NCBI GenBank assembly: GCA_018266455.1
Contig: JAFEAJ010000044.1
Location: forward strand, 43,850 to 107,849
Direction of reading: 5' to 3'
Length of the DNA: 64,000 nt
DNA from: Bacteroidota bacterium
GTDB lineage: Bacteria > Bacteroidota > Bacteroidia > Chitinophagales > Chitinophagaceae
The notes under the pieces were generated by a model. The model was not told where the DNA came from and made no database searches. It was given only the letters and a program-made list of their open reading frames with translations. A program made the translations under genes and the position numbers. This document shows positions 26,256-34,181 of the stretch, piece by piece (within the stretch, counting starts at the first letter, position 1; each line of letters opens with the position of its first letter).

Positions 26256-27767
26256 TTATATCGAAACCTCTCCCCAGCCTTGCCTGTATTTACGGCGGAT
26301 GAACTGATTAGCAGGCTCGAAATTGGTTACTTTCATATTTTCGCCATCCCATAGCAATGCTTTGTAACGCCCGCTGAAGCTATATCCTTCCATGTTGCCG
26401 TAAACCGGATCGTTGCGTTTGATTTTTTCGCGGATATTAAAACTTCTCAACAAAAGGTTTCCTAATAATACCGTTTCGGTTAAAGGCCCTGCATAACCGA
26501 CAAATGGCGAATCTACTTCCATATTGCCATAACCGGCGAGGCATGCATCTACCCATTGCCACCAATGCCCATCCATTCCTCCCTGCACTCTTGCATATTT
26601 TTCAGGCACCTGAATATCTTTATTCAATGATATGGGCAATAGCCTTGGGTGGCTTCCGCCCCACCCGCAGGAGGCTTTTCCTTTGCTCCCTATAAAAAGT
26701 GTGCCGCCTTCAAAATCATTTTCGCCGGGCCAGTCGCTTAATGCTTCATTGGCGTTCACATTGGGGTTAAGTTCTGTTAACCTTTCCGGAGTAATGCCGC
26801 CATCCATCCAATATAAATCCAGGTCTTTCCCGTTCTGCTGTTTGAACCTGAATTTTAATGAACTGGAAACAGGCCCGCTTTCCGGATAAATGCCTTCTTT
26901 AAAAATACCGCTGTACACTGTGCTGGCGCTGCCTGAGATTTCAGTAGGATAACCCAGTCCCAATAATTTGAATGGAGACCCGATGATATGGCATCCCATG
27001 TCGCCCAATGCCCCTGTGCCAAATTCCCACCAGCCCCTCCAGTTGAACGGAACAAGGTTATCAATATAATCAGTGTAGGCTGCTGTTCCCAGCCAAAGGT
27101 CCCATTGCAGTTCTTTCGGGACAGGAGGTTTTGATTTTGGCCAGGAGATACCTTGTGGCCAAACCGGCCGGTCTGTCCAGCAATACACTTTTTCGATATC
27201 GCCGATCAGCCCGGCTTCGAACCATTCGCGCAGGGTGCGCATCCCATCACAGGAAGCGCCCTGGTCGCCCATTTGTGTCACTACTTTATATTTTTGAGAT
27301 GCCTGTGTAAGCACGCGGGCTTCATAAATATCATGCGTCAATGGCTTTTGTAAATAGAGATGTTTGTTGAGCTGCATGGCGCTCAAACCAACAATGGCGT
27401 GGTTATGATCGGGGATGGCAACAGTAACCGCATCAAAGTTTTTGTGCTCTTTCTCAAACATCTCCCTCCAGTCATGATAAAATTTTGCGCCGGGAAATTC
27501 TTTTCGTCTCGGTGCTGCCTGGCGGTCATCCACATCGCAGAGAAAAGCCATCACCGCATTTTTTTTAGGGGCCGTGGCATAATGGTGGATATCGTTTTCT
27601 GCCTCGCCGCCGCAACCTACTGCTGCAATATAAAGTTTGTCGCTTGGCGCAACATATCCTTTTCCTCCCAGCACAAAACGAGGCACAATATAAAATCCGG
27701 CTGTAGCAATAGCAGATTTTTTAATAAAACCTGACCTGCTGATATTTTTTTTATTCTTGTGTATCAT
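26256..27767 (-). CDS. Exported Gfo/Idh/MocA family oxidoreductase
   Basis: 503 aa. The N-terminus resembles a Tat signal (SRSGFIKKSAIATAGF), so the enzyme is probably exported folded with its cofactor. The Rossmann domain has IAAVGCGGEAENDIHHY; the EKPLTHD-like position here reads LQKPLTHD, with Gln in place of the usual Glu. The C-terminal domain contains WRGWWEFGTGALGDMGCHI. This subgroup usually occurs with DUF1080 proteins and includes 3-dehydrogenases of glycosides. The DUF1080 gene lies 16 bp upstream on the same strand, which supports that role. Confidence 0.9.
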   Translation of the reverse strand: MIHKNKKNISRSGFIKKSAIATAGFYIVPRFVLGGKGYVAPSDKLYIAAVGCGGEAENDIHHYATAPKKNAVMAFLCDVDDRQAAPRRKEFPGAKFYHDWREMFEKEHKNFDAVTVAIPDHNHAIVGLSAMQLNKHLYLQKPLTHDIYEARVLTQASQKYKVVTQMGDQGASCDGMRTLREWFEAGLIGDIEKVYCWTDRPVWPQGISWPKSKPPVPKELQWDLWLGTAAYTDYIDNLVPFNWRGWWEFGTGALGDMGCHIIGSPFKLLGLGYPTEISGSASTVYSGIFKEGIYPESGPVSSSLKFRFKQQNGKDLDLYWMDGGITPERLTELNPNVNANEALSDWPGENDFEGGTLFIGSKGKASCGWGGSHPRLLPISLNKDIQVPEKYARVQGGMDGHWWQWVDACLAGYGNMEVDSPFVGYAGPLTETVLLGNLLLRSFNIREKIKRNDPVYGNMEGYSFSGRYKALLWDGENMKVTNFEPANQFIRRKYRQGWGEVSI

Positions 27768-27783
27768 ATCTTTTTTTTGATAT

Positions 27784-28458
27784 TTATGGCAGATACTTTA
27801 CAGCTACTTCCTTGAAATATACAATATCGTCATTTCCGTGGTTCTGCAGTCCGATATAACCGCTGTCCGGTCTTCTTCCGCGTTGGGGCTCAAAATCGAA
27901 CTTGCGCTCGGGAACAGGATCCCCCTCGTGGTAGTCTGTTACTTTTTCGCCGTTTACATACACCATGGTGTGTGGCCCATCAATGGTAATTTCCATTGTG
28001 TTCCATTCCGGCCCGGGCTTGCCGGGTTTTGCCAAAGGCTTGGTAAGGGAATACAGTGTCCCCGTAATATGGTATTCGTCTTCGTTTGATGTTTCGGGGT
28101 GATTGTCTATTTGCACTTCATAACCATAATGAACGGGCATCCATTCTTCCCTTGGTTCAACAGGAATACGAATAAATACCCCTGAATTGCTGTTGAATTT
28201 TTGCATTTTAAAAACCACTTTGATCACACAATGCCCGAACTTTTTCTTTGTATAATAAAGCAGCCCCATTCCGCCTTTGCTTGCGATGAGGCCATTTTCT
28301 ACAAAATGTTCTCCCGGCCCGGCCTGCTTCCAGCCACTAAGGTCCTTACCGTTAAAAAGTTGTATCCAATGGTTGTCTGAAGTAGGCTTTCCACTAAAAT
28401 GTAAAAGCCACATAAAAAACAGAAACGTTGATGTGGTAAGTGTTTTTTTGAATGACAT
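27784..28458 (-). CDS. DUF1080 (3-keto-disaccharide hydrolase-like) protein
   Basis: 224 aa. A signal peptide of about 24 residues is followed by LFNGKDLSGWKQAGPGEHFVENG, then SNSGVFIRIP and the final GYIGLQNHG, the set of motifs that defines DUF1080. Characterised members of the family hydrolyse 3-keto-glycosides, and the domain folds as a lectin-like beta-sandwich. It is the first gene of a two-gene operon with the Gfo/Idh/MocA oxidoreductase, and it is divergent from a sugar transporter gene. The inferred role is periplasmic cleavage of an oxidised glycoside. Confidence 0.9.
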   Translation of the reverse strand: MSFKKTLTTSTFLFFMWLLHFSGKPTSDNHWIQLFNGKDLSGWKQAGPGEHFVENGLIASKGGMGLLYYTKKKFGHCVIKVVFKMQKFNSNSGVFIRIPVEPREEWMPVHYGYEVQIDNHPETSNEDEYHITGTLYSLTKPLAKPGKPGPEWNTMEITIDGPHTMVYVNGEKVTDYHEGDPVPERKFDFEPQRGRRPDSGYIGLQNHGNDDIVYFKEVAVKYLP

Positions 28459-28576
28459 GATAAGTAGTGTTGTTTGATTTGACAGGCTAATGTAAGATTA
28501 AATTGTTAGCTATAGTTGAGCAGTTCCGAAGATTCAATGCTTTTGAATTTGGGCGAATGAAGATTTTAAGGTAAGA

Positions 28577-28605
28577 TTGTATATCTATCAAAACTTTTAC
28601 TTTTC
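28577..28605 (+). promoter_or_regulatory. Bacteroidota-type promoter of the MFS/ROK operon
   Basis: TTG at 28577-28579, 18 nt spacer, TACTTTTC at 28598-28605 (one mismatch to TAnnTTTG). The ATG follows 12 nt later. Confidence 0.4.
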
Positions 28606-28617
28606 TAACGATTTAGC

Positions 28618-29874
28618 ATGAAAAGAAGCTATTACATGGTCGGCATGGTTATGCTGACTTTTTTTGTTATTTCTTTTTTGACAAATATTATCGGCCCTCT
28701 TGTGCCGGATATTATCAAAGGCTTTAGCCTTAACCTTACCCTGGTAGCCATTTTGCCATTTGCTTTTTTTATTGCCTATGGCGTAATGTCAATACCGGCA
28801 GGAATGCTTATAGAAAAGTATCGTGAAAAGAAAATCATGATCGTTTCATTTGTGGTAGCTTTTGCAGGCTCTTTTATTCTTGCTGCATTCCCCGGTTATC
28901 TATCAGCAATAAGCTCTCTTTTTTTAATAGGTTGCGGCATGGCCATGCTGCAGGTAGTGATCAACCCATTGCTGCGCACTTCCGGCGGCGAAGAGCATTA
29001 TGCGTTCTATTCTATAATGGCGCAGCTTATTTTTGGGCTTGCTTCCTTCATCAGCCCACTGGTGTATTCGGGTATTGTCTCCCATCTTAAGACAAACGCA
29101 CCAGGAAACTTTTTGCTGAAGTCGCTTGCCGGCATCACCCCTGTAAATCTTCCCTGGATATCAATGTACTGGTTGTTTGCACTTATATGTGTGGCGATGA
29201 TCATCGTTATTATGATTTCCAGGTTTCCCAAAGTAGAGCTGACATCAGATGAAAAGCCAGGGGCAATGGAAATTTATATCATGCTGTTCAAGAAAAAAAC
29301 AGTGATTCTTTTTTTTATTGCGATGCTATGTTACGTGGGCACAGAACAGGGAGTAGCGAATTGGATTTCTCAGTTTCTTTATGCGTATCATGGTTATGAC
29401 CCGGAGAGAAAAGGAGCGGAGACGGTGGCGTATTTCTGGGGATTAATGACGGCGGGCGGGATATTGGGTTTGTTGCTTGTAAAGTTGCTGGATAGCAGGA
29501 AGGTGCTGATCATCTTTACCATATTAGCGCTGCTCAGCTTGAGCGCTGCTTTATTTGGTTCCGGTAATACGGCTTTGGTGGCTTTCCCGATGGTTGGTTT
29601 TTTTGCTTCAGTGATGTACCCGATTATTTTTTCGCTTGCATTGAATTCTGTTTCGGAACATCATGGCTCTTTTTCGGGCATCATGGTAACAGGAATTGTT
29701 GGTGGCGCTATCGTTCCACTCGTTATTGGATGGCTCGGCGATCAAATCGGGTTAAGATATGGCATGTGTTTTCTTTATCTTACTATGGGATTTATTTTAA
29801 GCATAGGGTTTTGGGCAAGGCCCATTATTGCCAATAAAACCATTCAATTCAAAAAAGATATTCAGCAGCACTAA
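28618..29874 (+). CDS. Sugar MFS transporter
   Basis: 418 aa with about 12 transmembrane helices. The N-terminal half has IPAGMLIEKYREKK (the loop 2-3 motif) and QVVINPLLR in the position typical of FucP/GlcP-like sugar:proton symporters. It should import a monosaccharide across the inner membrane. The ROK kinase gene starts 9 bp after its stop, implying that the imported sugar is phosphorylated at once. It is divergent from the DUF1080/oxidoreductase operon, so the four genes may form one sugar-use locus. Confidence 0.9.
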   Translation: MKRSYYMVGMVMLTFFVISFLTNIIGPLVPDIIKGFSLNLTLVAILPFAFFIAYGVMSIPAGMLIEKYREKKIMIVSFVVAFAGSFILAAFPGYLSAISSLFLIGCGMAMLQVVINPLLRTSGGEEHYAFYSIMAQLIFGLASFISPLVYSGIVSHLKTNAPGNFLLKSLAGITPVNLPWISMYWLFALICVAMIIVIMISRFPKVELTSDEKPGAMEIYIMLFKKKTVILFFIAMLCYVGTEQGVANWISQFLYAYHGYDPERKGAETVAYFWGLMTAGGILGLLLVKLLDSRKVLIIFTILALLSLSAALFGSGNTALVAFPMVGFFASVMYPIIFSLALNSVSEHHGSFSGIMVTGIVGGAIVPLVIGWLGDQIGLRYGMCFLYLTMGFILSIGFWARPIIANKTIQFKKDIQQH

Positions 29875-29883
29875 GCATAGAAT

Positions 29884-30738
29884 ATGAATGATAAAATAAT
29901 AATCGGCATTGACCTTGGCGCAACCAATATACGCGGAGGGTTGGTGACTGGAAATGTGCTTTCACAAATCTTTTCCAGGAAAATTAAAAACGATGGAACA
30001 GTTGAAGAAGTAATGGACGATGTTTTTTTTATTATTGATAAGCTGATGGGTAAAAAGGTTGCCGGCATTGGCATTGGTGTGCCCAGCGTGGTAGATATGG
30101 AAGAAGGGATTGTGTATGATGTGCAGTACATTCCTTCATGGAAGGAAGTACATGTAAAAAAAATATTAGAAGACCGGTACCATGTTCCTGTGTTTGTGAA
30201 CAATGATGCCAATTGTTTTGCCCTTGGGGAATATTATTTCGGCAAAGGAAAAACAGCTCGTGATCTTATCGGGCTAACGATTGGCACTGGCTTGGGCGCG
30301 GGCATTGTCATCAATCACCGATTGTATGCGGGCTCGAATTGTGGCGCAGGCGAATTTGGCATGGTCGGGTACCTTGATCATTGTTTTGAATATTATTCGA
30401 GCGGGCAGTTTTTTGCTAACGTGCACCATGCCGATGGGCAGCAGGTTTTTGAAAAAGCGGAAAAAGGAGATAGCGAGGCGAAACAATGGTATGCAGAAAT
30501 GGGAATGCACCTCGGGAACGCCATCAAAATGATCATGTACGCTTATGACCCTTCGCTGATCGTATTCGGCGGCTCTGTGCGGTTCGCCTATCCTTATTTC
30601 AGCGAAACCATGTGGCAGCAGATCAACACGTTTGCTTATCACAAATCGATCAAAAAGCTCAGGATCGAAATATCGGAACTGGAGAACAGTGGTATTCTTG
30701 GCGCAGCCGGTTTGTGCTATGACGCTTTTGCAACCTAA
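29884..30738 (+). CDS. ROK family sugar kinase
   Basis: 284 aa. ATP-binding GIDLGATNIRGG is at the N-terminus, NNDANCFALGEYYFG carries the catalytic Asp, and LTIGTGLGAGIVI follows. The usual ROK zinc-finger cysteines are not evident: the expected region reads GEFGMVGYLDHCFEYYSSG, leaving only one Cys. It probably phosphorylates glucose or a related hexose after import by the adjacent MFS protein. No DNA-binding domain is present, so it is a kinase, not a repressor. Confidence 0.9.
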   Translation: MNDKIIIGIDLGATNIRGGLVTGNVLSQIFSRKIKNDGTVEEVMDDVFFIIDKLMGKKVAGIGIGVPSVVDMEEGIVYDVQYIPSWKEVHVKKILEDRYHVPVFVNNDANCFALGEYYFGKGKTARDLIGLTIGTGLGAGIVINHRLYAGSNCGAGEFGMVGYLDHCFEYYSSGQFFANVHHADGQQVFEKAEKGDSEAKQWYAEMGMHLGNAIKMIMYAYDPSLIVFGGSVRFAYPYFSETMWQQINTFAYHKSIKKLRIEISELENSGILGAAGLCYDAFAT

Positions 30739-30867
30739 GATTGCCCTTTTGCAATGGGATCAAAATTTTTAGAGCTGTTTAATACAAAAACCAAAGGCGA
30801 AGCAGGGCCTCGCGGAATTAGACCCAAGAGATTAAAGAATAGAGACACAAAGCACCACCTGGCGCCC

Positions 30868-32586
30868 TTAGAGTTTTTCAATTTCTGATTTTACAAAGTC
30901 CATTAGCTTTTTGATATAGGGCCCTGAAAAGTTAAATTCAAGCCCCGCTGCTTTGTAGAGTTCCGGCAAAGTACAGGTGCCGCCCAGGCTCAGCGCATTA
31001 ATATAGTTGTCTAGGGCCCTCTTTTTATTTTGTTTGTATTGCATCCATAACCCCAAAGCACCTAATTGGGCAATCCCGTATTCAATATAATAGAAAGGAT
31101 CTTCGAATAAATGCAATTGCTTTTGCCAGCCAAATTTCCTGTATTCTTCCAGCCCGGTAAAATCGATTGCAGAAGAGGTGAAGGGGTGCAGGATTTTTAA
31201 CCAGTTTTCCGCCCTCTCTTCTACGGTATGCGCTGGGTTTTCATACACCCAATGTTGGAACTTATCAATTACGGCTATCCATGGGAAAAGGGTGATCACT
31301 CTTTCCAACTGATGCTCTTTTGCCCTTTGTAAATCGTTTTTATTCTCAAAAAAAACATCCCATTCATCCATAGTGAACAGTTCCATAGACATGCTGGCGA
31401 CTTCAGCGATTTCCATCGGGTATTCTTTGAAGCCATTCAGTTCAAGGGCATGGGTCAGAAAGGAATGAATGGCATGGCCGCCTTCATGGAACATGGTGGT
31501 CACGTCGCTCATTTTTTCTGCGGCATTCATGAAAATAAAAGGAGCGCCGGTTTCAGCCAGCGGACAATTATAGCCTCCCGGGGCCTTGCCTTTACGGCTT
31601 TCCAAATCAAGCCTTCCCATTTTTTTCATGGTTTTCAGGCATTCTGCAAAGAATGGATTAAGGGCCTTAAGGCTCAAAATCGTTTTTTCTAGAAGTTCTT
31701 CTCCTGTTTTAAACGGGTGCAGGGGCTTTACATCAGCCGGCTCAGCCTCAGCATCCCAAGGCCTGAGTTTTGCGAAACCAAGCTTTTTTGCTTTTTTCTC
31801 ATTCATCAAATTGGCTAATGGAAGCACATATTCTCTTACTGAATTATGGAAGTCAAAACAATCTTCTTTGGTATAATCAAAACGGCCAAGTTCTGCAAAT
31901 TTGTAATCGCGGTAATTCTTAAACCCTGCATTCAAGGCTACCTGGTGCCGCTTTTCAATTAACAGAGAGTATAATTTGTTCAATGTGCCATTGTCCTGCA
32001 ACCACCTGCCCTGCATTTTCATGTACACGTCTTCCCGTAATTTCCTGTCTGGGTGTTCCAGGAATTTGCCGGCCTGCTGCAGCGTATATTCATTACCGTT
32101 CACAGTAACGGTCATTTTCCCGGAAATGATGCCATATTGTTGGCCTAACACGCTCAGCTCGGACAGCAACGGTATATTTTCTTCCCTGAAAAGATCGATG
32201 CTTTTTTTAACGTTTCGCAGGTAAGTGAAATATTTTTCTTTATCGAGATCCTGCGTGAAGGGGCTGTTCATCAGCTTGCGGTTAAGCTGGTCAGCATAAG
32301 GCCGGATTTTCGGCTGTATCTCCATGACAAAAAAAGTGAAAGCTTCTTCTAATGCTTTATTTTCTGTGTCGCAGGTCATACGTATCTGCCGCCAACTAAA
32401 ATCTTCGCTGAGAACGGCTTCCAGTTCGCTCATGTCCTTCAGCCATTTTTCCAGTTCCAGTTTTGAAGAAATATTCCTTCCCAATAAATTTTTGAAATAA
32501 GGTTCAACGGCTTCCCAATCCGTTATCTTAAATGTTTCAGGTAAAAATTGCCGGGCAGGTTTTTTCAGATCTGCATTAAGCTCCAT
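30868..32586 (-). CDS. M3 family oligoendopeptidase (PepF-like)
   Basis: 572 aa zinc metallopeptidase that cuts short peptides in the cytoplasm. The zinc motif is HEGGHAIHSFL in FHEGGHAI, with the third ligand, a Glu, in the MEIAEVASMSMELF helix. Length and the N-terminal helical domain fit the PepF/M3B group. There is no signal peptide. It begins 3 bp after the DUF5606 gene stops, so the two form an operon. The cleaved peptides are not predictable from sequence. Confidence 0.93.
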   Translation of the reverse strand: MELNADLKKPARQFLPETFKITDWEAVEPYFKNLLGRNISSKLELEKWLKDMSELEAVLSEDFSWRQIRMTCDTENKALEEAFTFFVMEIQPKIRPYADQLNRKLMNSPFTQDLDKEKYFTYLRNVKKSIDLFREENIPLLSELSVLGQQYGIISGKMTVTVNGNEYTLQQAGKFLEHPDRKLREDVYMKMQGRWLQDNGTLNKLYSLLIEKRHQVALNAGFKNYRDYKFAELGRFDYTKEDCFDFHNSVREYVLPLANLMNEKKAKKLGFAKLRPWDAEAEPADVKPLHPFKTGEELLEKTILSLKALNPFFAECLKTMKKMGRLDLESRKGKAPGGYNCPLAETGAPFIFMNAAEKMSDVTTMFHEGGHAIHSFLTHALELNGFKEYPMEIAEVASMSMELFTMDEWDVFFENKNDLQRAKEHQLERVITLFPWIAVIDKFQHWVYENPAHTVEERAENWLKILHPFTSSAIDFTGLEEYRKFGWQKQLHLFEDPFYYIEYGIAQLGALGLWMQYKQNKKRALDNYINALSLGGTCTLPELYKAAGLEFNFSGPYIKKLMDFVKSEIEKL

Positions 32587-32589
32587 TTT

Positions 32590-33207
32590 TTATTTTTTTG
32601 CTGATTTCTTTTTTTCGGCCGATTTTTTTGGTTTTTCTTCTGTGCTTTTTTTTGGTTTTGGCTTAGCTTCTTTTCCGGTTGCTGTTTTAGCTTCAGCCTT
32701 AGCTGTTTTTAAATCGGCTTTTTTTGCTTTTGGTTTTTCTTCTTTTTCAATTTCTGTTGTGGCTCCGGTAACAACCTTTTCTATTTTTGCCTCTCCAATA
32801 GTTTCTTTTTCTTCAGCAGCAGGTTCAGATAGCTTGAGCTCGATGTTGTTTTTTTTGAGGATTGAAAACCATTTAATCATTTTTTTCAAGTCGCTACTGT
32901 AAACGCGGTCAAGATCGATATCCGGGTAAATTTTGATAAAATATTTTTTCAGGGCATCATTGTCTTTTTCGTCGGGTATTTTTTCGCTGTTTGCTTCCAT
33001 CGCTTTCAACACGTTCACAAGATTTACATTCTCTCTTTTTGTAAAGACCTCTATGCTTTCCAAATGTGAAAAGTTATGAATTCTGCTCGATATGAATTTT
33101 GTGCTTTTGTCTTCAAGAGAGCGGACGATGGCTCCATCTGCTTTGCTGGTGAGCAGTTCAAACAAGCCGGGCAGACCGGTTACGGCAACTATTTTATTGT
33201 ATTCCAT
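32590..33207 (-). CDS. DUF5606 domain protein with Lys/Ala-rich tail
   Basis: 205 aa. The first 130 residues match the Bacteroidota-specific DUF5606 family (VTGLPGLFELL, SLEDKSTKFISSRIHNFSHLESIEVFT, a helical segment ending SILKKNNIEL). The rest is a low-complexity tail of Lys, Ala, Glu, Pro and Thr, suggesting a disordered, nucleic-acid- or surface-binding extension. DUF5606 has no established function. It lies directly upstream of the oligoendopeptidase gene on the same strand. Confidence 0.85.
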   Translation of the reverse strand: MEYNKIVAVTGLPGLFELLTSKADGAIVRSLEDKSTKFISSRIHNFSHLESIEVFTKRENVNLVNVLKAMEANSEKIPDEKDNDALKKYFIKIYPDIDLDRVYSSDLKKMIKWFSILKKNNIELKLSEPAAEEKETIGEAKIEKVVTGATTEIEKEEKPKAKKADLKTAKAEAKTATGKEAKPKPKKSTEEKPKKSAEKKKSAKK

Positions 33208-33401
33208 ATTTTCTTTGCTTTAAAGGACGTGCAATTTAAAACGAAAAAAGGAAATGAAATGATAAAACAAAACAGGGGTGCATTTCAGATTTTGGGCTTC
33301 ATGCTCCATTGTTGCCGGTGAAACAGCCGCCATTAAGGGCCTAGAGGCAGCACATCTTCACTCGCCTGCGAAAATTTGAATGCGCCATAAAAGGTAAGGG
33401 G

Positions 33402-34082
33402 TTATCGGCTTTCTTCGCTATGGCCCTGTTTGTCGGTAGAAACTTCTTTCAGCACATTTTCAATTCTTGCTTTCAGGGTTTCATGATCAGTGTAACCTTT
33501 AGCGAGCATATAAAATTTCGATTCACTGGCTTGCAACAGCAATGCAGGAAAACCCGTTGTCTTCAATTGTTTCACCAAAGCAAATTCAAAATACGCTTTT
33601 TCTTTGTATTCATTGCTGTGAAGCTTAGGATAGAATTCTTCAACAGGCAGGTGATATGTTGAAATAAGATGGCGGTATGCTTCATCATCGCACAAATCAC
33701 GGCCTTCAAAGTTTAAAGCATATTGCAAATCGGAAGCAAATTGAACTTGTAGCTCAGGATAATATTCTTTGAAAACACATAAAGCGATTGCAGGCTTTTC
33801 AGAACTGAGCAACCAATCGCTTTTATCAGGATTGAAAATATGCCAGAGAAAACCTTCGCCGAATTTTATCCCGGTGTATTCTTCTACTGTTTTGTATGCC
33901 TTTTGAATGTAAGAAGCTGAAATACTGATGGGCATTGGCTTTTCAGAGATGATCATCCCGCCAGATAATACTTCTATGAAAAGCTTGTCTTTATATTCTC
34001 CCGCAATTGTTTTGATTACCGGGCTGAAACCATAACACCACCCACAGTAGGCATCATAGCAATAAATTAACCTGCACTTCAT
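33402..34082 (-). CDS. DsbA-family thioredoxin-like protein
   Basis: 226 aa. The thioredoxin-fold active site C13-G-W-C16 occurs near the N-terminus (YCYDAYCGWCYGF), and a cis-Pro-containing GFPALL segment lies toward the C-terminal end. An all-helical insertion sits between, as in the FrnE/DsbA-like group. No signal peptide is seen, so a cytoplasmic oxidoreductase or isomerase role is likelier than periplasmic disulfide formation. It is the only gene between DUF5606 and the large repeat protein. Confidence 0.88.
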   Translation of the reverse strand: MKCRLIYCYDAYCGWCYGFSPVIKTIAGEYKDKLFIEVLSGGMIISEKPMPISISASYIQKAYKTVEEYTGIKFGEGFLWHIFNPDKSDWLLSSEKPAIALCVFKEYYPELQVQFASDLQYALNFEGRDLCDDEAYRHLISTYHLPVEEFYPKLHSNEYKEKAYFEFALVKQLKTTGFPALLLQASESKFYMLAKGYTDHETLKARIENVLKEVSTDKQGHSEESR

Positions 34083-34132
34083 TAGAAATAAATTTCAAAA
34101 TAATTAGGCCAAGTTAGCCTTTTAAAAGAAAA

Positions 34133-34156
34133 GAGCGTTCACATACCGGAACGCTC
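34133..34156 (-). terminator. Terminator of the triple-repeat secreted protein gene
   Basis: A perfect 8-bp stem, GAGCGTTC with GAACGCTC, is followed on the minus strand by TTTTCTTTT. The plus-strand side also has CTTTTTC, so it may be bidirectional. Confidence 0.7.
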
Positions 34157-34181
34157 CTTTTTCAATATGAAAAACCAGGTA

